Source: Moraxellaceae bacterium (lineage in GTDB: Bacteria > Pseudomonadota > Gammaproteobacteria > Pseudomonadales > Moraxellaceae). Taken from it: 64,000 nucleotides of DNA. A program made the translations under genes and the position numbers. Shown piece after piece: positions 25,073-33,969 of this stretch (the first letter of the stretch is position 1; every line of letters begins with the position of its first letter). The notes beneath the pieces are model-generated. The model was given only the letters and a program-made list of their open reading frames with translations, did not search any database and was not told where the DNA came from. The stretch spans positions 1 to 64,000 of the forward strand of contig JAJUIK010000005.1 in the NCBI GenBank assembly GCA_029267635.1, read 5' to 3'.

Positions 25073-25831
25073 ATGATGATCAAATCGACCAATGTTTTTT
25101 TTGTAACCAGTTTATTTGGCGTGATGATTTTAATCAGCGTAGCAATATATTTTTACCAAGTCCGTCAGAATTTTCAGGAATTTAAAAATAATTTTCAGGA
25201 AAATGTAGGGATTTTTAAACAACAGGCGATCAACCCTGATACGATCATTCATCTACAAGTCAATGAAATTGATTTGGCGGGAGATTATGCGCGGATTGAA
25301 CATCTGATGACGAAGTATTTCAAGCGCAGCCTCGATTTTGAAAATAAGTACCGCCAGCAAAAAAATGATTTAAAGATCAATAGTCTTTTTAGTGTGGCAC
25401 ATCTAAAACAAGACCCATCTCTTGCAATAGCAGAAGCTAACCTGAATCGTGCAGATTTTCTTTTTATTGCGATGTATCAAGACAAATCCCAAATGTTTGA
25501 TCAGTTGCTCATTGATGCCAATCAAATTGAATTATCCACCCATAAAAGAACTGATCAATTTCACCAAAATTTTGATCAGTTTTTTACCCAGTATGTCAAA
25601 ACTCAAGAACAGATTCTTAATTTAGAAAAACATAGCTTGGCATTGAAACGTGACATGCTGCATGTGCTGAAAGATCATCCCTGGAAAATCGAAAATGATC
25701 AGCTGGTTTTTCAGGATTCTGTTCATCAGCAGAAATTCCAACAGTTGCAAACTGAACTTTTGCAGACGCATATGAAAAAGATAGACATGCAAGAAAAAGC
25801 ATTGGTGTTATTTTTGATGTTGTATTCTTAA
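25073..25831 (+). CDS. Hypothetical protein with N-terminal membrane anchor and helical body
   Basis: About 252 residues. A single hydrophobic segment (about 8-27) is followed by a long, charged, mostly helical region rich in Q, K, D and F, likely periplasmic. Repeated short motifs such as NFQEFKNNFQ and QFHQNFDQFF suggest coiled coil. The pattern resembles sensor or chemoreceptor periplasmic parts but no output domain follows. I recognise no family. Start choices are GTG 25070, ATG 25073 and ATG 25076. Confidence 0.65.
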   Translation: MMIKSTNVFFVTSLFGVMILISVAIYFYQVRQNFQEFKNNFQENVGIFKQQAINPDTIIHLQVNEIDLAGDYARIEHLMTKYFKRSLDFENKYRQQKNDLKINSLFSVAHLKQDPSLAIAEANLNRADFLFIAMYQDKSQMFDQLLIDANQIELSTHKRTDQFHQNFDQFFTQYVKTQEQILNLEKHSLALKRDMLHVLKDHPWKIENDQLVFQDSVHQQKFQQLQTELLQTHMKKIDMQEKALVLFLMLYS

Positions 25832-25850
25832 GGTTGGAATTGCTCTCTTT

Positions 25851-25885
25851 AAAGTGATTTGCTGGCTCAGGAAGTCACTTTTTTA
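25851..25885 (+). terminator. Terminator after the helical membrane-anchored protein
   Basis: Stem AAAGTGATTT (25851-25860) / AAGTCACTTT (25872-25881), one G-T pair, with an 11-nt loop and a T-run. Confidence 0.75.
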
Positions 25886-26087
25886 TTGATGATCTGACTA
25901 AAATTTAAAAACCTATTCAAAAACTAAAAATATCCATGATAAAAGTATGGGTATTTAATTATTCATATATTCTATTTTTAGAAAATTAAGAACTGAAACT
26001 AATTGGGATAATAGAGATATTGTAATTATTTAAATAATATTTACCCTATGATAAAAATAACGAAAATGAACAGGGATAAACAGCAAA

Positions 26088-26261
26088 GTGAGAGCAAAAA
26101 TATTATTCAGTATTCTATTGGTTTTGATGCTTGTGGTGATGTTTGTGGTCAAGCAAGAAATAGAACAACAGCGTCATCAAGATTTAATACAAGCGATTGC
26201 TGAAGCTGAATTATTGTCTCAAAAAGATCATCAGTAGAATCATGTTATCCATTCCTTATTA
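26088..26261 (+). CDS. Small single-helix membrane protein (about 57 residues)
   Basis: A GTG-initiated short frame. It begins MRAKILFSILLVLMLVVMFV, a clear membrane segment, followed by a charged helix (KQEIEQQRHQ) and a short hydrophobic end. AGGGA lies about 11 bases upstream. The layout, one helix then a basic/glutamine-rich stretch then an E/A-rich helix, is like that of the protein at 26435. It may be a real small protein, but start and reality are uncertain. Confidence 0.4.
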
Positions 26262-26434
26262 AATAACAGCAGTGATCGAATGAGAGGTTCGTATGCTGCG
26301 CTGGAAAATTGAAAGACACATGAGCTTATGCAATTGCCTTGCAGTGGTGATGTAGAAAATGAAAAGCAATTCATTTTGCTTACATTTAAGCATGTTATAA
26401 ATCAGTTTGATCAATGATCAATAGAGTAAATAAA

Positions 26435-26668
26435 ATGAATAATCACAATAAGATAAAGAAGATTTTGTTGCTTACAGTCATGGGTAGTCTATTGTTATTG
26501 GGGCATGCCAGTTACTTGAAAAATCAGCGTGAAAAACGTCAGAAAGTGAATAAGGTCATTGAGGAGGCCAAGCAGTCCTTGGCCGTGGTTGAAGCAAGTC
26601 CACATCAATTTCGTCAAATTGGGACTGTCACACCGGGAACTCATGCTAAACATGATACTGCTCTTTAA
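26435..26668 (+). CDS. Small single-helix membrane protein (about 77 residues)
   Basis: Starts MNNHNKIKKILLLTVMGSLL. One hydrophobic segment (about 9-24) is followed by a very basic stretch (LKNQREKRQKVNKVIEE) and a soluble tail ending in THAKHDTAL. No family recognised. Start 26435 is preferred over the in-frame ATG at 26414 because GAG lies at a suitable distance. It shares its layout with the frame at 26088. The next 150 bases are AT-rich without a gene. Confidence 0.55.
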   Translation: MNNHNKIKKILLLTVMGSLLLLGHASYLKNQREKRQKVNKVIEEAKQSLAVVEASPHQFRQIGTVTPGTHAKHDTAL

Positions 26669-26779
26669 TTTTAAAATTTTTTAATTAATTGGTATAAGAT
26701 AAATTTTGGTATTGTTATTATTTAAAATTTTATTGATATAAAACATATTATTATTTTTAATAATTGGTTTTTTTTGAGT

Positions 26780-26809
26780 TTGGTTAATTAAGAAAATCCT
26801 CGTTATAAT
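26780..26809 (+). promoter_or_regulatory. Promoter without a following gene (likely drives a small RNA)
   Basis: A perfect TATAAT at 26804-26809 is preceded by TTGGTT at 26780-26785 with an 18-bp spacer. No open frame follows before the terminator at 26882. Confidence 0.6.
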
Positions 26810-26815
26810 ACTCCT

Positions 26816-26908
26816 CTATTTCATAGTTCATTGATAAATACTTATAGGTGAACTGAAATTCCACTGATAGAAAAGAGAAAGGCTGCATACTGTAATGCGG
26901 CTTTTTTT
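26816..26908 (+). ncRNA. Candidate small RNA, about 93 nt
   Basis: A unit made of a good promoter, a structured body and a terminator, with no open frame. The 5' hairpin pairs 26825-26832 with 26847-26854 and 26834-26837 with 26842-26845, around a 4-nt loop, with a single mismatch. A single-stranded A/G-rich stretch (about 26855-26881) follows, and the terminator stem is GCTGCAT/ATGCGGC (26882-26888 / 26895-26901) with seven Ts. This is the usual build of an Hfq-type trans-acting sRNA. Neither a homologue nor expression could be checked. Confidence 0.5.
26882..26908 (+). terminator. Rho-independent terminator of the candidate small RNA
   Basis: Stem GCTGCAT (26882-26888) / ATGCGGC (26895-26901) with a 6-nt loop and TTTTTTT. 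Confidence 0.8.
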
Positions 26909-26941
26909 GTTTTGTGTACTGGAACGATTAAGCGAAACAAG

Positions 26942-27041
26942 CTCAGTATAGCATTGCTGTGCTGAGATGAATCAAGTGAGTTAATCTCGGCAGTGAAACC
27001 ATTGGTTTTTAGATAGATGGTTTGGGAACTTCAGGTTTCAC
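26942..27041 (+). promoter_or_regulatory. Structured leader with alternative hairpins upstream of a small ORF
   Basis: First, an 11-bp stem (26942-26952 / 26956-26966, two G-T pairs) with an ATT loop. Then two stems that cannot form together: AAACCAT (26996-27002) / ATGGTTT (27017-27023) and GTGAAACC (26993-27000) / GGTTTCAC (27034-27041). Mutually exclusive stems are a mark of attenuators and riboswitches. I match no known class. Confidence 0.4.
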
Positions 27042-27145
27042 AGTGCTATGGGATGAATAAGGCTCAACAGCGCAAAATTATATGTACAGAGGCGATGATA
27101 AATGAAGATGCTAATTCTGACGATCCGGCTTATTTGGGAGGTTAT

Positions 27146-27289
27146 ATGAATGATAATTTTGTTGCTATCCAGCAAGCGCTGGACTTAAATCAAGATGAGC
27201 CGAAACAACTGGCCGAAAATTCATTTACCGCTTCATTTTTAGATGAAGTGGACAAGAGAAAGTGGTTGGAGCAAATTCAGCAGCTTTAA
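27146..27289 (+). CDS. Small acidic protein (47 residues)
   Basis: MNDNFVAIQQALDLNQDEPK at the start, a soluble, acidic, helical peptide ending EQIQQL. GGGAGG lies five bases before the ATG at 27146, the best ribosome binding site nearby, so I choose this start over earlier in-frame ones at 27017, 27053 and 27095. A strong terminator follows immediately. No family recognised. A longer product, starting at 27053 or 27095, would add an acidic N-terminus. Confidence 0.55.
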   Translation: MNDNFVAIQQALDLNQDEPKQLAENSFTASFLDEVDKRKWLEQIQQL

Positions 27290-27293
27290 TTAG

Positions 27294-27319
27294 AAAAACC
27301 GCATTGAAATGCGGTTTTT
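27294..27319 (+). terminator. Bidirectional terminator between the small acidic ORF and cytochrome b561
   Basis: Stem AAAAACCGCATT (27294-27305) / AATGCGGTTTTT (27308-27319), with A-run left and T-run right. Confidence 0.9.
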
Positions 27320-27330
27320 ATTTTTGATGA

Positions 27331-27885
27331 TTATTTAGGCTGGCGTGTCATGCTCAGTAAAATATGGTCTTTATCAATAAAATGATGTTTTAAGGCTGCT
27401 AATAAGTGTCCCACCACCAGCACACCGGCAAACCAGGATAAATAGGCATGTAAAGGTTTTACAATCGCTAAAAGTTCTGGGTTCTTTTCCAGTAAACGCG
27501 GGATCTCAAATAAATACAGCACAGGTACAGGCTTGCCCACACTCCAGCTAAATAAACAGCCGGTAATCGGAATCGCGATCAGCATAAAGTACAGGCCTAA
27601 ATGTCCTGCATGAGCCAAAACTTTCATGGTGGGAGACATACTATCCGGGAGTTTTGGTGCAGGATGGGTATAACGCCAGAAAATCCGGATGATCAGTAAA
27701 AAGATAATCAGCGTAGCAATATTTTTATGTAGGGTAATCACATCGCCCTTAAAGCTGCCATCGACATCATAGCTTAAAAAATTACCGCTATAAAAACCGA
27801 TGAGCCAGGCTGCAATAAAAATCAGGGCCATGATCCAATGTAAAAATTGTGCGGTACGTGTGTAATATTGCGGGGAGCTAGACAT
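27331..27885 (-). CDS. Cytochrome b561 family protein
   Basis: A 184-residue integral membrane protein with four helices. Histidines in the helices, including LHWIM near residue 16, LHKN near 53, HAGHLGLYF and the late VVGHLLAALKHH, fit the bis-heme b561 pattern (CybB/YodB). Such proteins act as superoxide:ubiquinone oxidoreductases or electron carriers in the inner membrane. AGGAC is upstream. Transcribed alone on the minus strand. Confidence 0.9.
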   Translation of the reverse strand: MSSSPQYYTRTAQFLHWIMALIFIAAWLIGFYSGNFLSYDVDGSFKGDVITLHKNIATLIIFLLIIRIFWRYTHPAPKLPDSMSPTMKVLAHAGHLGLYFMLIAIPITGCLFSWSVGKPVPVLYLFEIPRLLEKNPELLAIVKPLHAYLSWFAGVLVVGHLLAALKHHFIDKDHILLSMTRQPK

Positions 27886-28127
27886 TTTGATGTCCTATTC
27901 AGTTTATTTTGCCGTGCGCCGATCATAGTAGAGAAAAATAGTTGGAAAAATCGGATGCTTGTAACGGTGCGTTGCCAAAATAGAACGATTAAGTAGGATT
28001 TGGCTTTTTGAAACATTGGGTGATTGCCCCGTACTTGCACAAATCATGCAAATTATGTATTTCTTCTAGTAGAAGGTTTAGGCAAAATACAGGCGATTGA
28101 TCTTGCTTACCTCATCAGGAATTTCTT

Positions 28128-28517
28128 GTGAAAAAACTAACATTATTATTTGCTCCTTTAGTTCTTGCTTTAACCGCCTGTGTTGCACCAACAGGAACTA
28201 CCACGGGGACCACAACCACCACCAATAGTACAGCGCAACAATTGGGTGTGGTGGCGATCAAAGTTGCGGCCAATGCAAAATGTAATACTGAGTTAAATAA
28301 TCTTCCGGCATGGCAAAATGCCACTCGTTTGATGACGGCTCAACAGAAACAAACCGTGCAAAGCAATATTTGTGGTTGTGTCAGTGAGAAAGCACCGACC
28401 AGCGTGACTGCAGTCGATTTGGCTGCAGCAGCGATTGATCCTGCTGCACGTGCAACGATTGTAACAAATGCGGTGAACCGTACGATCAATGCATGTATCA
28501 ATGAAGCATTACAATAA
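28128..28517 (+). CDS. Small lipoprotein, hypothetical
   Basis: A 129-residue protein starting with GTG (AGGAA upstream). The signal ends in lipobox LTAC, giving lipidated Cys18. A threonine-rich linker (about 22-35) follows, then a helical domain with four cysteines (C52, C82, C84 and C123, approximate), which may form disulfides in the periplasm. I recognise no named family. Followed by a terminator. Confidence 0.75.
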   Translation: MKKLTLLFAPLVLALTACVAPTGTTTGTTTTTNSTAQQLGVVAIKVAANAKCNTELNNLPAWQNATRLMTAQQKQTVQSNICGCVSEKAPTSVTAVDLAAAAIDPAARATIVTNAVNRTINACINEALQ

Positions 28518-28531
28518 GTTTTAAAATAAGT

Positions 28532-28565
28532 AAACAGGCTGACATTGCTCAGCCTGTTTTTTTGT
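28532..28565 (+). terminator. Terminator after the small lipoprotein
   Basis: Stem AAACAGGCTGA (28532-28542) / TCAGCCTGTTT (28549-28559) with a T-run that ends 20 bases before rnhB. Confidence 0.88.
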
Positions 28566-28584
28566 GATTGATGAGAGAATGTAC

Positions 28585-29160
28585 ATGAAAATTGCCGGTG
28601 TGGATGAAGCAGGACGTGGACCATTAGTTGGTTCAGTCGTTGCTGCGGCCGTGATTTTGGATCCGAATAATCCGATTGATGGCTTGAATGATTCAAAAAA
28701 ACTCACTGAAAAAAAACGAGAAAAGCTATTTATTGAGATTCAGGAAAAAGCGCTGGCCTGGAGTATTGCTGAAGCCTCAGCGCAGGAAATTGATGAGATC
28801 AATATCTTGCAGGCCTCTTTGCTGGCAATGCGCCGTGCGGTGGAAAATTTGGTCCTGCAGCCAGAAAAAGTCCTGGTAGATGGCAATAAAGAACCGCAAG
28901 GTTTGCTCATGACCTGTGAAGCGATTATTGGAGGAGATGCTTTACATGCAGAGATTTCTGCTGCCAGTATTTTGGCAAAAGTGACCCGTGATCGTCAGAT
29001 GGTGGTATTAGATCAGCAATATCCGCATTATGGTTTTGCCAAACATAAAGGCTATCCGACCAAAGCACATTTTGAGGCAATTGCCCAGTATGGTGTAATT
29101 GCCGAGCATCGCCGCAGCTTTGGTCCGGTAAAGAGAGTGCTTGAAGGAACTGTAAAATAG
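28585..29160 (+). CDS. rnhB: Ribonuclease HII
   Basis: A 191-residue enzyme that cuts RNA in RNA-DNA hybrids and removes misincorporated ribonucleotides. The first acidic pair is in [16 protein letters not shown] (Asp7, Glu8), followed by [15 protein letters not shown] and [10 protein letters not shown] with the remaining acidic residues. Normal length for the family. Start 28585 is chosen because GAGAG lies at a proper distance; ATGs at 28564 and 28579 would add a non-conserved stretch. Confidence 0.95.
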   Translation: MKIAGVDEAGRGPLVGSVVAAAVILDPNNPIDGLNDSKKLTEKKREKLFIEIQEKALAWSIAEASAQEIDEINILQASLLAMRRAVENLVLQPEKVLVDGNKEPQGLLMTCEAIIGGDALHAEISAASILAKVTRDRQMVVLDQQYPHYGFAKHKGYPTKAHFEAIAQYGVIAEHRRSFGPVKRVLEGTVK

Positions 29161-29178
29161 AATGGTACTGAAAAATTT

Positions 29179-29202
29179 AAAGCGGCTTAGGTAAGCCGCT
29201 TT
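29179..29202 (-). terminator. Terminator of csrA (between convergent rnhB and csrA)
   Basis: Stem AAAGCGGCTT / AAGCCGCTTT (29179-29188 / 29193-29202) with a 4-nt loop. The T-rich side reads best on the minus strand, so it mainly ends csrA. Confidence 0.75.
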
Positions 29203-29223
29203 AGAGGAAAAAACTTTAATGAT

Positions 29224-29481
29224 TTAACGATTAAAGTCTTTGCTTGGATAACTGTCGTCTTCATAAAAAGCAGGTTGGTAATCCTGATCTATGTGTTGCA
29301 GGTGTTCATGCATAGCGCGCTCATGCTGGATACGCTGGTAGATCTCTTCACGATGAACGGACACTTCTTTCGGAGCATTGACGCCAATACGGACCTGATT
29401 ACCTTTAACACCAAGTACAGTCACACTGACCTGATCCCCAATCATTAATGTTTCTCCGACGCGTCGAGTCAGAATCAGCAT
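29224..29481 (-). CDS. csrA: Carbon storage regulator CsrA
   Basis: An 85-residue RNA-binding protein. The first 60 residues ([20 protein letters not shown]) are standard CsrA, a dimer that binds GGA in hairpin loops around ribosome binding sites. The C-terminal 25 residues (about 60-85, [17 protein letters not shown]) are an acidic extension beyond the E. coli protein. AAGGAG precedes the ATG. It follows lysC and alaS on the same strand, with about 236 bases between csrA and lysC. Confidence 0.95.
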   Translation of the reverse strand: MLILTRRVGETLMIGDQVSVTVLGVKGNQVRIGVNAPKEVSVHREEIYQRIQHERAMHEHLQHIDQDYQPAFYEDDSYPSKDFNR

Positions 29482-29717
29482 GTTTATCTCCTTGCTAAAA
29501 CGCTAAACCTGCGATAGTTCTTGCACAAATAAAAAATAATAAGCACATTATTATCAAAGAAAATTTAAACAGAAAGTCAAAAAATACTGAAATAACAGTC
29601 CTGTTGAAATTTTCTAAAAACCTCAAGCTAAATATAACAGAGCCGCTATAGAAAAAACCATAGCGGCCCAGTATTTTTTATCACGCTTTAGTTGAATATT
29701 AATTCAATATTTTAAAC

Positions 29718-30998
29718 TTAAGCACGTGCACTGCTTTCGCCGTGTTCACGGTCTAAACCAAAGGCGGTGTGAAGTGTACGAACAGCAAGTTCCAGATAAT
29801 TTTCTTCAATAATCACCGAAATTTTAATTTCAGACGTTGAGATCATGAGAATGTTAATGCCTTCATCTGCCAAGGCTGTGAACATCTTGCTTGCAACACC
29901 TGCGTGAGAACGCATACCGACACCCACGATAGATACTTTTACGATATCATCACGAGTAGCCACTTCACGTGCACCAATGTTTTTCGCAGTTTCTTCAAGA
30001 ATCGCTTTCGCTTTCGCCAGCTCACCACGGTTTACCGTAAACGTGAAGTCAGTAGTACCATCTTCTTCTACGTTTTGGATGATCATGTCCACTTCGACGT
30101 TGGCAGCACCAATCGGAGACAAGATTTTAGAAGCAATACCTGGTTCATCAGGCACACCCAGAATAGTTAATTTAGCTTCATCACGGTTAAATGCGATACC
30201 AGAAATAATTGGTTGTTCCATGTTGTCTTCCGCTTCTGTGGTGATTAGTGTACCGACGTTCTTTTTGAACTCTTCGTCGAATGCGCCATCATCGTCATTA
30301 TCAAAACTTGATAATACGCGTAAAGGCACTTGGTATTTACCCGCAAATTCTACTGAACGAATTTGTAAGACTTTAGAACCAAGAGAGGCCATTTCCAGCA
30401 TTTCTTCAAATGAAATGCGATCAACTTTTTTCGCTTTTGGTGCAACACGCGGGTCGGTAGTATATACACCGTCCACATCGGTATAAATCTGACACTCATC
30501 GGCTTTGAGTGCAGCAGCCAGCGCAACACCTGAAGTATCTGAACCACCACGACCAAGTGTCGTGGTGTTGCCTTCAGCGTCAAAGCCCTGGAAACCGGCA
30601 ACCACAATCACGCGGCCGGCATCGAGATGCTCAGTCATCACGTCTGTATCAATCGATTCAATACGTGCCTTGGTGAAGGCGCTGTCAGTTTGAATGCCGA
30701 CCTGGCGACCTGTCAAAGATTTAGCTGCTACGCCAATAGAATTGAGCGCCATAGCTAACATGGAAATCGTTACCTGTTCACCGGTTGAAACCATTTGGTC
30801 CAACTCACGTGGATCTGGTGTTGCGGTAATGGCTTTCGCGAGAGCAAGCAAGCGGTTGGTTTCACCACTCATCGCAGATACGACCACCACAACTTTGTGG
30901 CCGTGATCATGCCAGCGCTTCACACGACGAGCAACATTTAGAATGCGCTCGGGGGTACCCATAGAAGTACCGCCATATTTTTGAACGATTAATGCCAT
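29718..30998 (-). CDS. lysC: Aspartate kinase
   Basis: A 426-residue enzyme that phosphorylates aspartate, the first step to lysine, threonine, methionine and diaminopimelate. The N-terminal kinase domain begins VQKYGGTSMGTPERI and holds GRGGSDTSG; two ACT domains follow (from about 265) and give amino-acid feedback. The length fits the monofunctional form. It lies between alaS and csrA on the minus strand. Confidence 0.96.
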   Translation of the reverse strand: MALIVQKYGGTSMGTPERILNVARRVKRWHDHGHKVVVVVSAMSGETNRLLALAKAITATPDPRELDQMVSTGEQVTISMLAMALNSIGVAAKSLTGRQVGIQTDSAFTKARIESIDTDVMTEHLDAGRVIVVAGFQGFDAEGNTTTLGRGGSDTSGVALAAALKADECQIYTDVDGVYTTDPRVAPKAKKVDRISFEEMLEMASLGSKVLQIRSVEFAGKYQVPLRVLSSFDNDDDGAFDEEFKKNVGTLITTEAEDNMEQPIISGIAFNRDEAKLTILGVPDEPGIASKILSPIGAANVEVDMIIQNVEEDGTTDFTFTVNRGELAKAKAILEETAKNIGAREVATRDDIVKVSIVGVGMRSHAGVASKMFTALADEGINILMISTSEIKISVIIEENYLELAVRTLHTAFGLDREHGESSARA

Positions 30999-31064
30999 AG
31001 TTGTTCCATATAAGCCATGACCCTGAAGTTGTCGGTCAGGGTCAGTTACACAAAAAGTGAAGTT

Positions 31065-33701
31065 TTATTGCTGTTCCAGCCAGGCAGGCACCGCTGCCAT
31101 GACGGAGTCAAACTTCTCGTTAAGTGGCGCGCCACCTTGTGCCAAGTCAGGTTTACCACCACCTTTACCGCCTAGTTCAGCAGCAAGATGTTTGATGATG
31201 TCACCTGCTTTAAGAGCTGCATTGTATTGTTTTGCCACAGAAGCGATAAGGCTGACTTTGTCAGCTTCAACACCGGCAAGAACAATGACTGCATCTTCTA
31301 ATTTTGATTTTACGCTGTCGTGCAAATTGCGTAGCGATTTGGCATCCAGACCTTGCACAGTTGTGATCAGGGTCGTACGACCTGCAAGCGTTTGCACTTT
31401 GCCTAGCAATTCAGCAGCCTGGAAATTGGCCAGTTTCTGATTCAGCTGTTCAATCTGTTTTTGCAATGCTGCTGCATTTTCTACAGTGGCCTGTACACGC
31501 TCAAAGGTTTGGTCTTTTTGTGCTTTCAATAAGGCGTCGATGTTACGAATGGTCGTATCGGCTTTTTGTACCACTTCAAGGGCTTTTGTACCGGTAACGG
31601 CTTCGATACGACGCACGCCAGCCGCAATACCACCTTCAGACACGATCTTGAACAGACCAATGTCACCCGTGCGTTTTACATGGATGCCACCACACAGTTC
31701 GATCGAGAAGTTTTTCTCTTCAAGGAGAGAACCCATAGAAAGTACGCGAACTTCTTCACCGTATTTTTCACCAAACAGCATCATCGCGCCTTTGGCTTTG
31801 GCGGATTCGATATCGAGCAATTCGGTAGATACGACGGTATTGGCAATCACTTCACGATTCACCAATTGTTCTACTTGCTGCAACTGTTCAAAGCTGACCG
31901 GTTGATCATTGGCAAAGTCAAAACGCAAGATATCGGATGCAACCAATGAACCTTTCTGTTGTACGTGCTCGCCCAAGATTTGACGAAGAGCGGCATGCAA
32001 AAGGTGCGTTGCAGAGTGGTTGCGTGCAGTTGCTTCACGAATGTCGGCTTTGACAATCGCTTCAACCTGTTGTGCTGCTTTCAGGCTGCCCATGGTTACG
32101 ATACCCTGATGCACAAAGGCACCACCAGATTTTTTCGTGTCCTGAACTTCAAAAATACCAGTTTCATTTTTGAATAGTCCTGTATCACCAATCTGACCGC
32201 CGCTTTCTGCATAGAAAGGGGTCTGGTTCAATACGATTAGGGCTTCATCACCTTCAACCACTTCATCGACCTGTTCGCCATCTTTGTAAATCGCGATGAT
32301 TTGACCCTGACCTTGCGTGGCTTCATAGCCTTCAAATTGGGTTTCACCTTCAACTTTTACAATGCTGTTATAGTCGACGTTAAATTTACCCGCTTCACGG
32401 GCGCGCTGACGTTGTGCTGCCATTTCAACTTCAAAACCGGCTTCATCAATGGTGAGGTCGCGTTCACGCGCGATGTCAGCGGTTAAATCTGTTGGAAAAC
32501 CATAGGTGTCATACAGTTTGAAGACGGTTTCACCCGGGATGACGGTACCTTGAAGATTGGCTAATTCACCTTCAAGTAGCTTCAAACCTTGCTCAAGGGT
32601 TTTGGCAAACTGTTCTTCTTCACGAAGCAAGGTCGCTTCAATGCGCTCTTTATTGGCTGCCAGTTCTGGATAAGCTTCGCCCATCACATCAATCAGCGGT
32701 TGCAGCATTTTGTGGAAGAAGCTGCCGGTTGCGCCGAGTTTGTTGCCGTGGCGCACTGCACGACGAATAATACGGCGTAACACGTAACCACGACCTTCAT
32801 TCGACGGGTTTACGCCATCTGCAATCAAGAAGCAGCAAGAGCGCGTGTGGTCTGCTAGTACGCGTAACGATGGTTGGCCTTGGTCTTCAATGCCAATGAT
32901 GTTGGCCGCAGCTTTGAGTACATGCTGGAACAGGTCGATTTCGTAGTTGGAATTGACGTGCTGCAGCACCGCAGAAATACGTTCCAAGCCCATGCCAGTA
33001 TCCACAGATGGTGCTGGAAGTGGATGCAATACACCATCTGCAGTACGGTTAAACTGCATGAATACGTTGTTCCAGATTTCGATGAAACGGTCGCCATCTT
33101 CTTCTGGTGTCCCTGGTAAACCGCCCCAGATGTGATCACCGTGGTCATAGAAAATTTCAGAACATGGACCGCAAGGACCGGTATCACCCATAGCCCAGAA
33201 GTTGTCTGATGCGTACTGGCCACCTTTATTGTCACCAATACGGATAATGCGGCTGGCATCTAGGCCAATTTCTTTGTTCCAGATGTCATACGCTTCGTCG
33301 TCAGTATGATAAACCGTAGCATACAAACGATCTTTTGGTAGGGCTAGCCATTCATCGCTAGTCAAAAATTCCCAGGCAAATTTGATCGCATCACGTTTGA
33401 AGTAATCACCAAACGAGAAGTTGCCCAACATTTCAAAGAAAGTATGGTGACGTGCAGTATAACCGACATTATCCAAGTCGTTGTGTTTACCACCGGCACG
33501 CACGCATTTTTGTGAACTGGTCGCACGAACATAATCACGCTTTTCCAGACCCAGGAAACAGTCTTTGAACTGGTTCATCCCGGCATTGGTAAACAGCAGG
33601 GTCGGGTCATTTGCAGGCACTAGAGAACTCGACGCGACACGTGTATGCCCTTGCGATTCGAAGTAACGCAAAAATGCTTCACGAATTTCAGCGGATGTCA
33701 T
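31065..33701 (-). CDS. alaS: Alanine--tRNA ligase
   Basis: An 878-residue class II synthetase. Order: catalytic core beginning [11 protein letters not shown], tRNA-binding region, editing domain with [11 protein letters not shown] and [13 protein letters not shown] zinc-site residues, and C-terminal DHHA1-type domain. It charges tRNA-Ala and clears mischarged serine and glycine. Start is at 33701, which gives the usual N-terminus; the frame extends to a GTG at 33722. Expected first gene of the alaS-lysC cluster. Confidence 0.96.
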   Translation of the reverse strand: MTSAEIREAFLRYFESQGHTRVASSSLVPANDPTLLFTNAGMNQFKDCFLGLEKRDYVRATSSQKCVRAGGKHNDLDNVGYTARHHTFFEMLGNFSFGDYFKRDAIKFAWEFLTSDEWLALPKDRLYATVYHTDDEAYDIWNKEIGLDASRIIRIGDNKGGQYASDNFWAMGDTGPCGPCSEIFYDHGDHIWGGLPGTPEEDGDRFIEIWNNVFMQFNRTADGVLHPLPAPSVDTGMGLERISAVLQHVNSNYEIDLFQHVLKAAANIIGIEDQGQPSLRVLADHTRSCCFLIADGVNPSNEGRGYVLRRIIRRAVRHGNKLGATGSFFHKMLQPLIDVMGEAYPELAANKERIEATLLREEEQFAKTLEQGLKLLEGELANLQGTVIPGETVFKLYDTYGFPTDLTADIARERDLTIDEAGFEVEMAAQRQRAREAGKFNVDYNSIVKVEGETQFEGYEATQGQGQIIAIYKDGEQVDEVVEGDEALIVLNQTPFYAESGGQIGDTGLFKNETGIFEVQDTKKSGGAFVHQGIVTMGSLKAAQQVEAIVKADIREATARNHSATHLLHAALRQILGEHVQQKGSLVASDILRFDFANDQPVSFEQLQQVEQLVNREVIANTVVSTELLDIESAKAKGAMMLFGEKYGEEVRVLSMGSLLEEKNFSIELCGGIHVKRTGDIGLFKIVSEGGIAAGVRRIEAVTGTKALEVVQKADTTIRNIDALLKAQKDQTFERVQATVENAAALQKQIEQLNQKLANFQAAELLGKVQTLAGRTTLITTVQGLDAKSLRNLHDSVKSKLEDAVIVLAGVEADKVSLIASVAKQYNAALKAGDIIKHLAAELGGKGGGKPDLAQGGAPLNEKFDSVMAAVPAWLEQQ

Positions 33702-33969
33702 AAAACGAGTACTCACGACCAAGTCACTCCATATTTTCTAAATTGGCTAAATGCACCCCTCCGATTGTTGACAATTCATCGAATATTGGAAGGGCTGGGC
33801 TAATATTTTTAAAAACGCCAAATTATAACGGAAAATCCGAACGCGACCAATGATTTTAAGGGGAATATCTTATAAAACTGTGATTATTGAAAAATGCGGT
33901 GTCCATTCGGCTCTGCCATGCTTTAACATATATCCGGTTAAGCAATTATTTCAAAATAAAGGATAAGTC

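Noticed and set aside
27017..27145. N-terminal extension of the small acidic ORF from 27017
   Set aside because: It overlaps the alternative hairpins and has no ribosome binding site; GGGAGG supports 27146.
29977..30486. 169-codon plus-strand frame inside lysC
   Set aside because: Antisense shadow of a conserved gene; serine-rich, no ribosome binding site.
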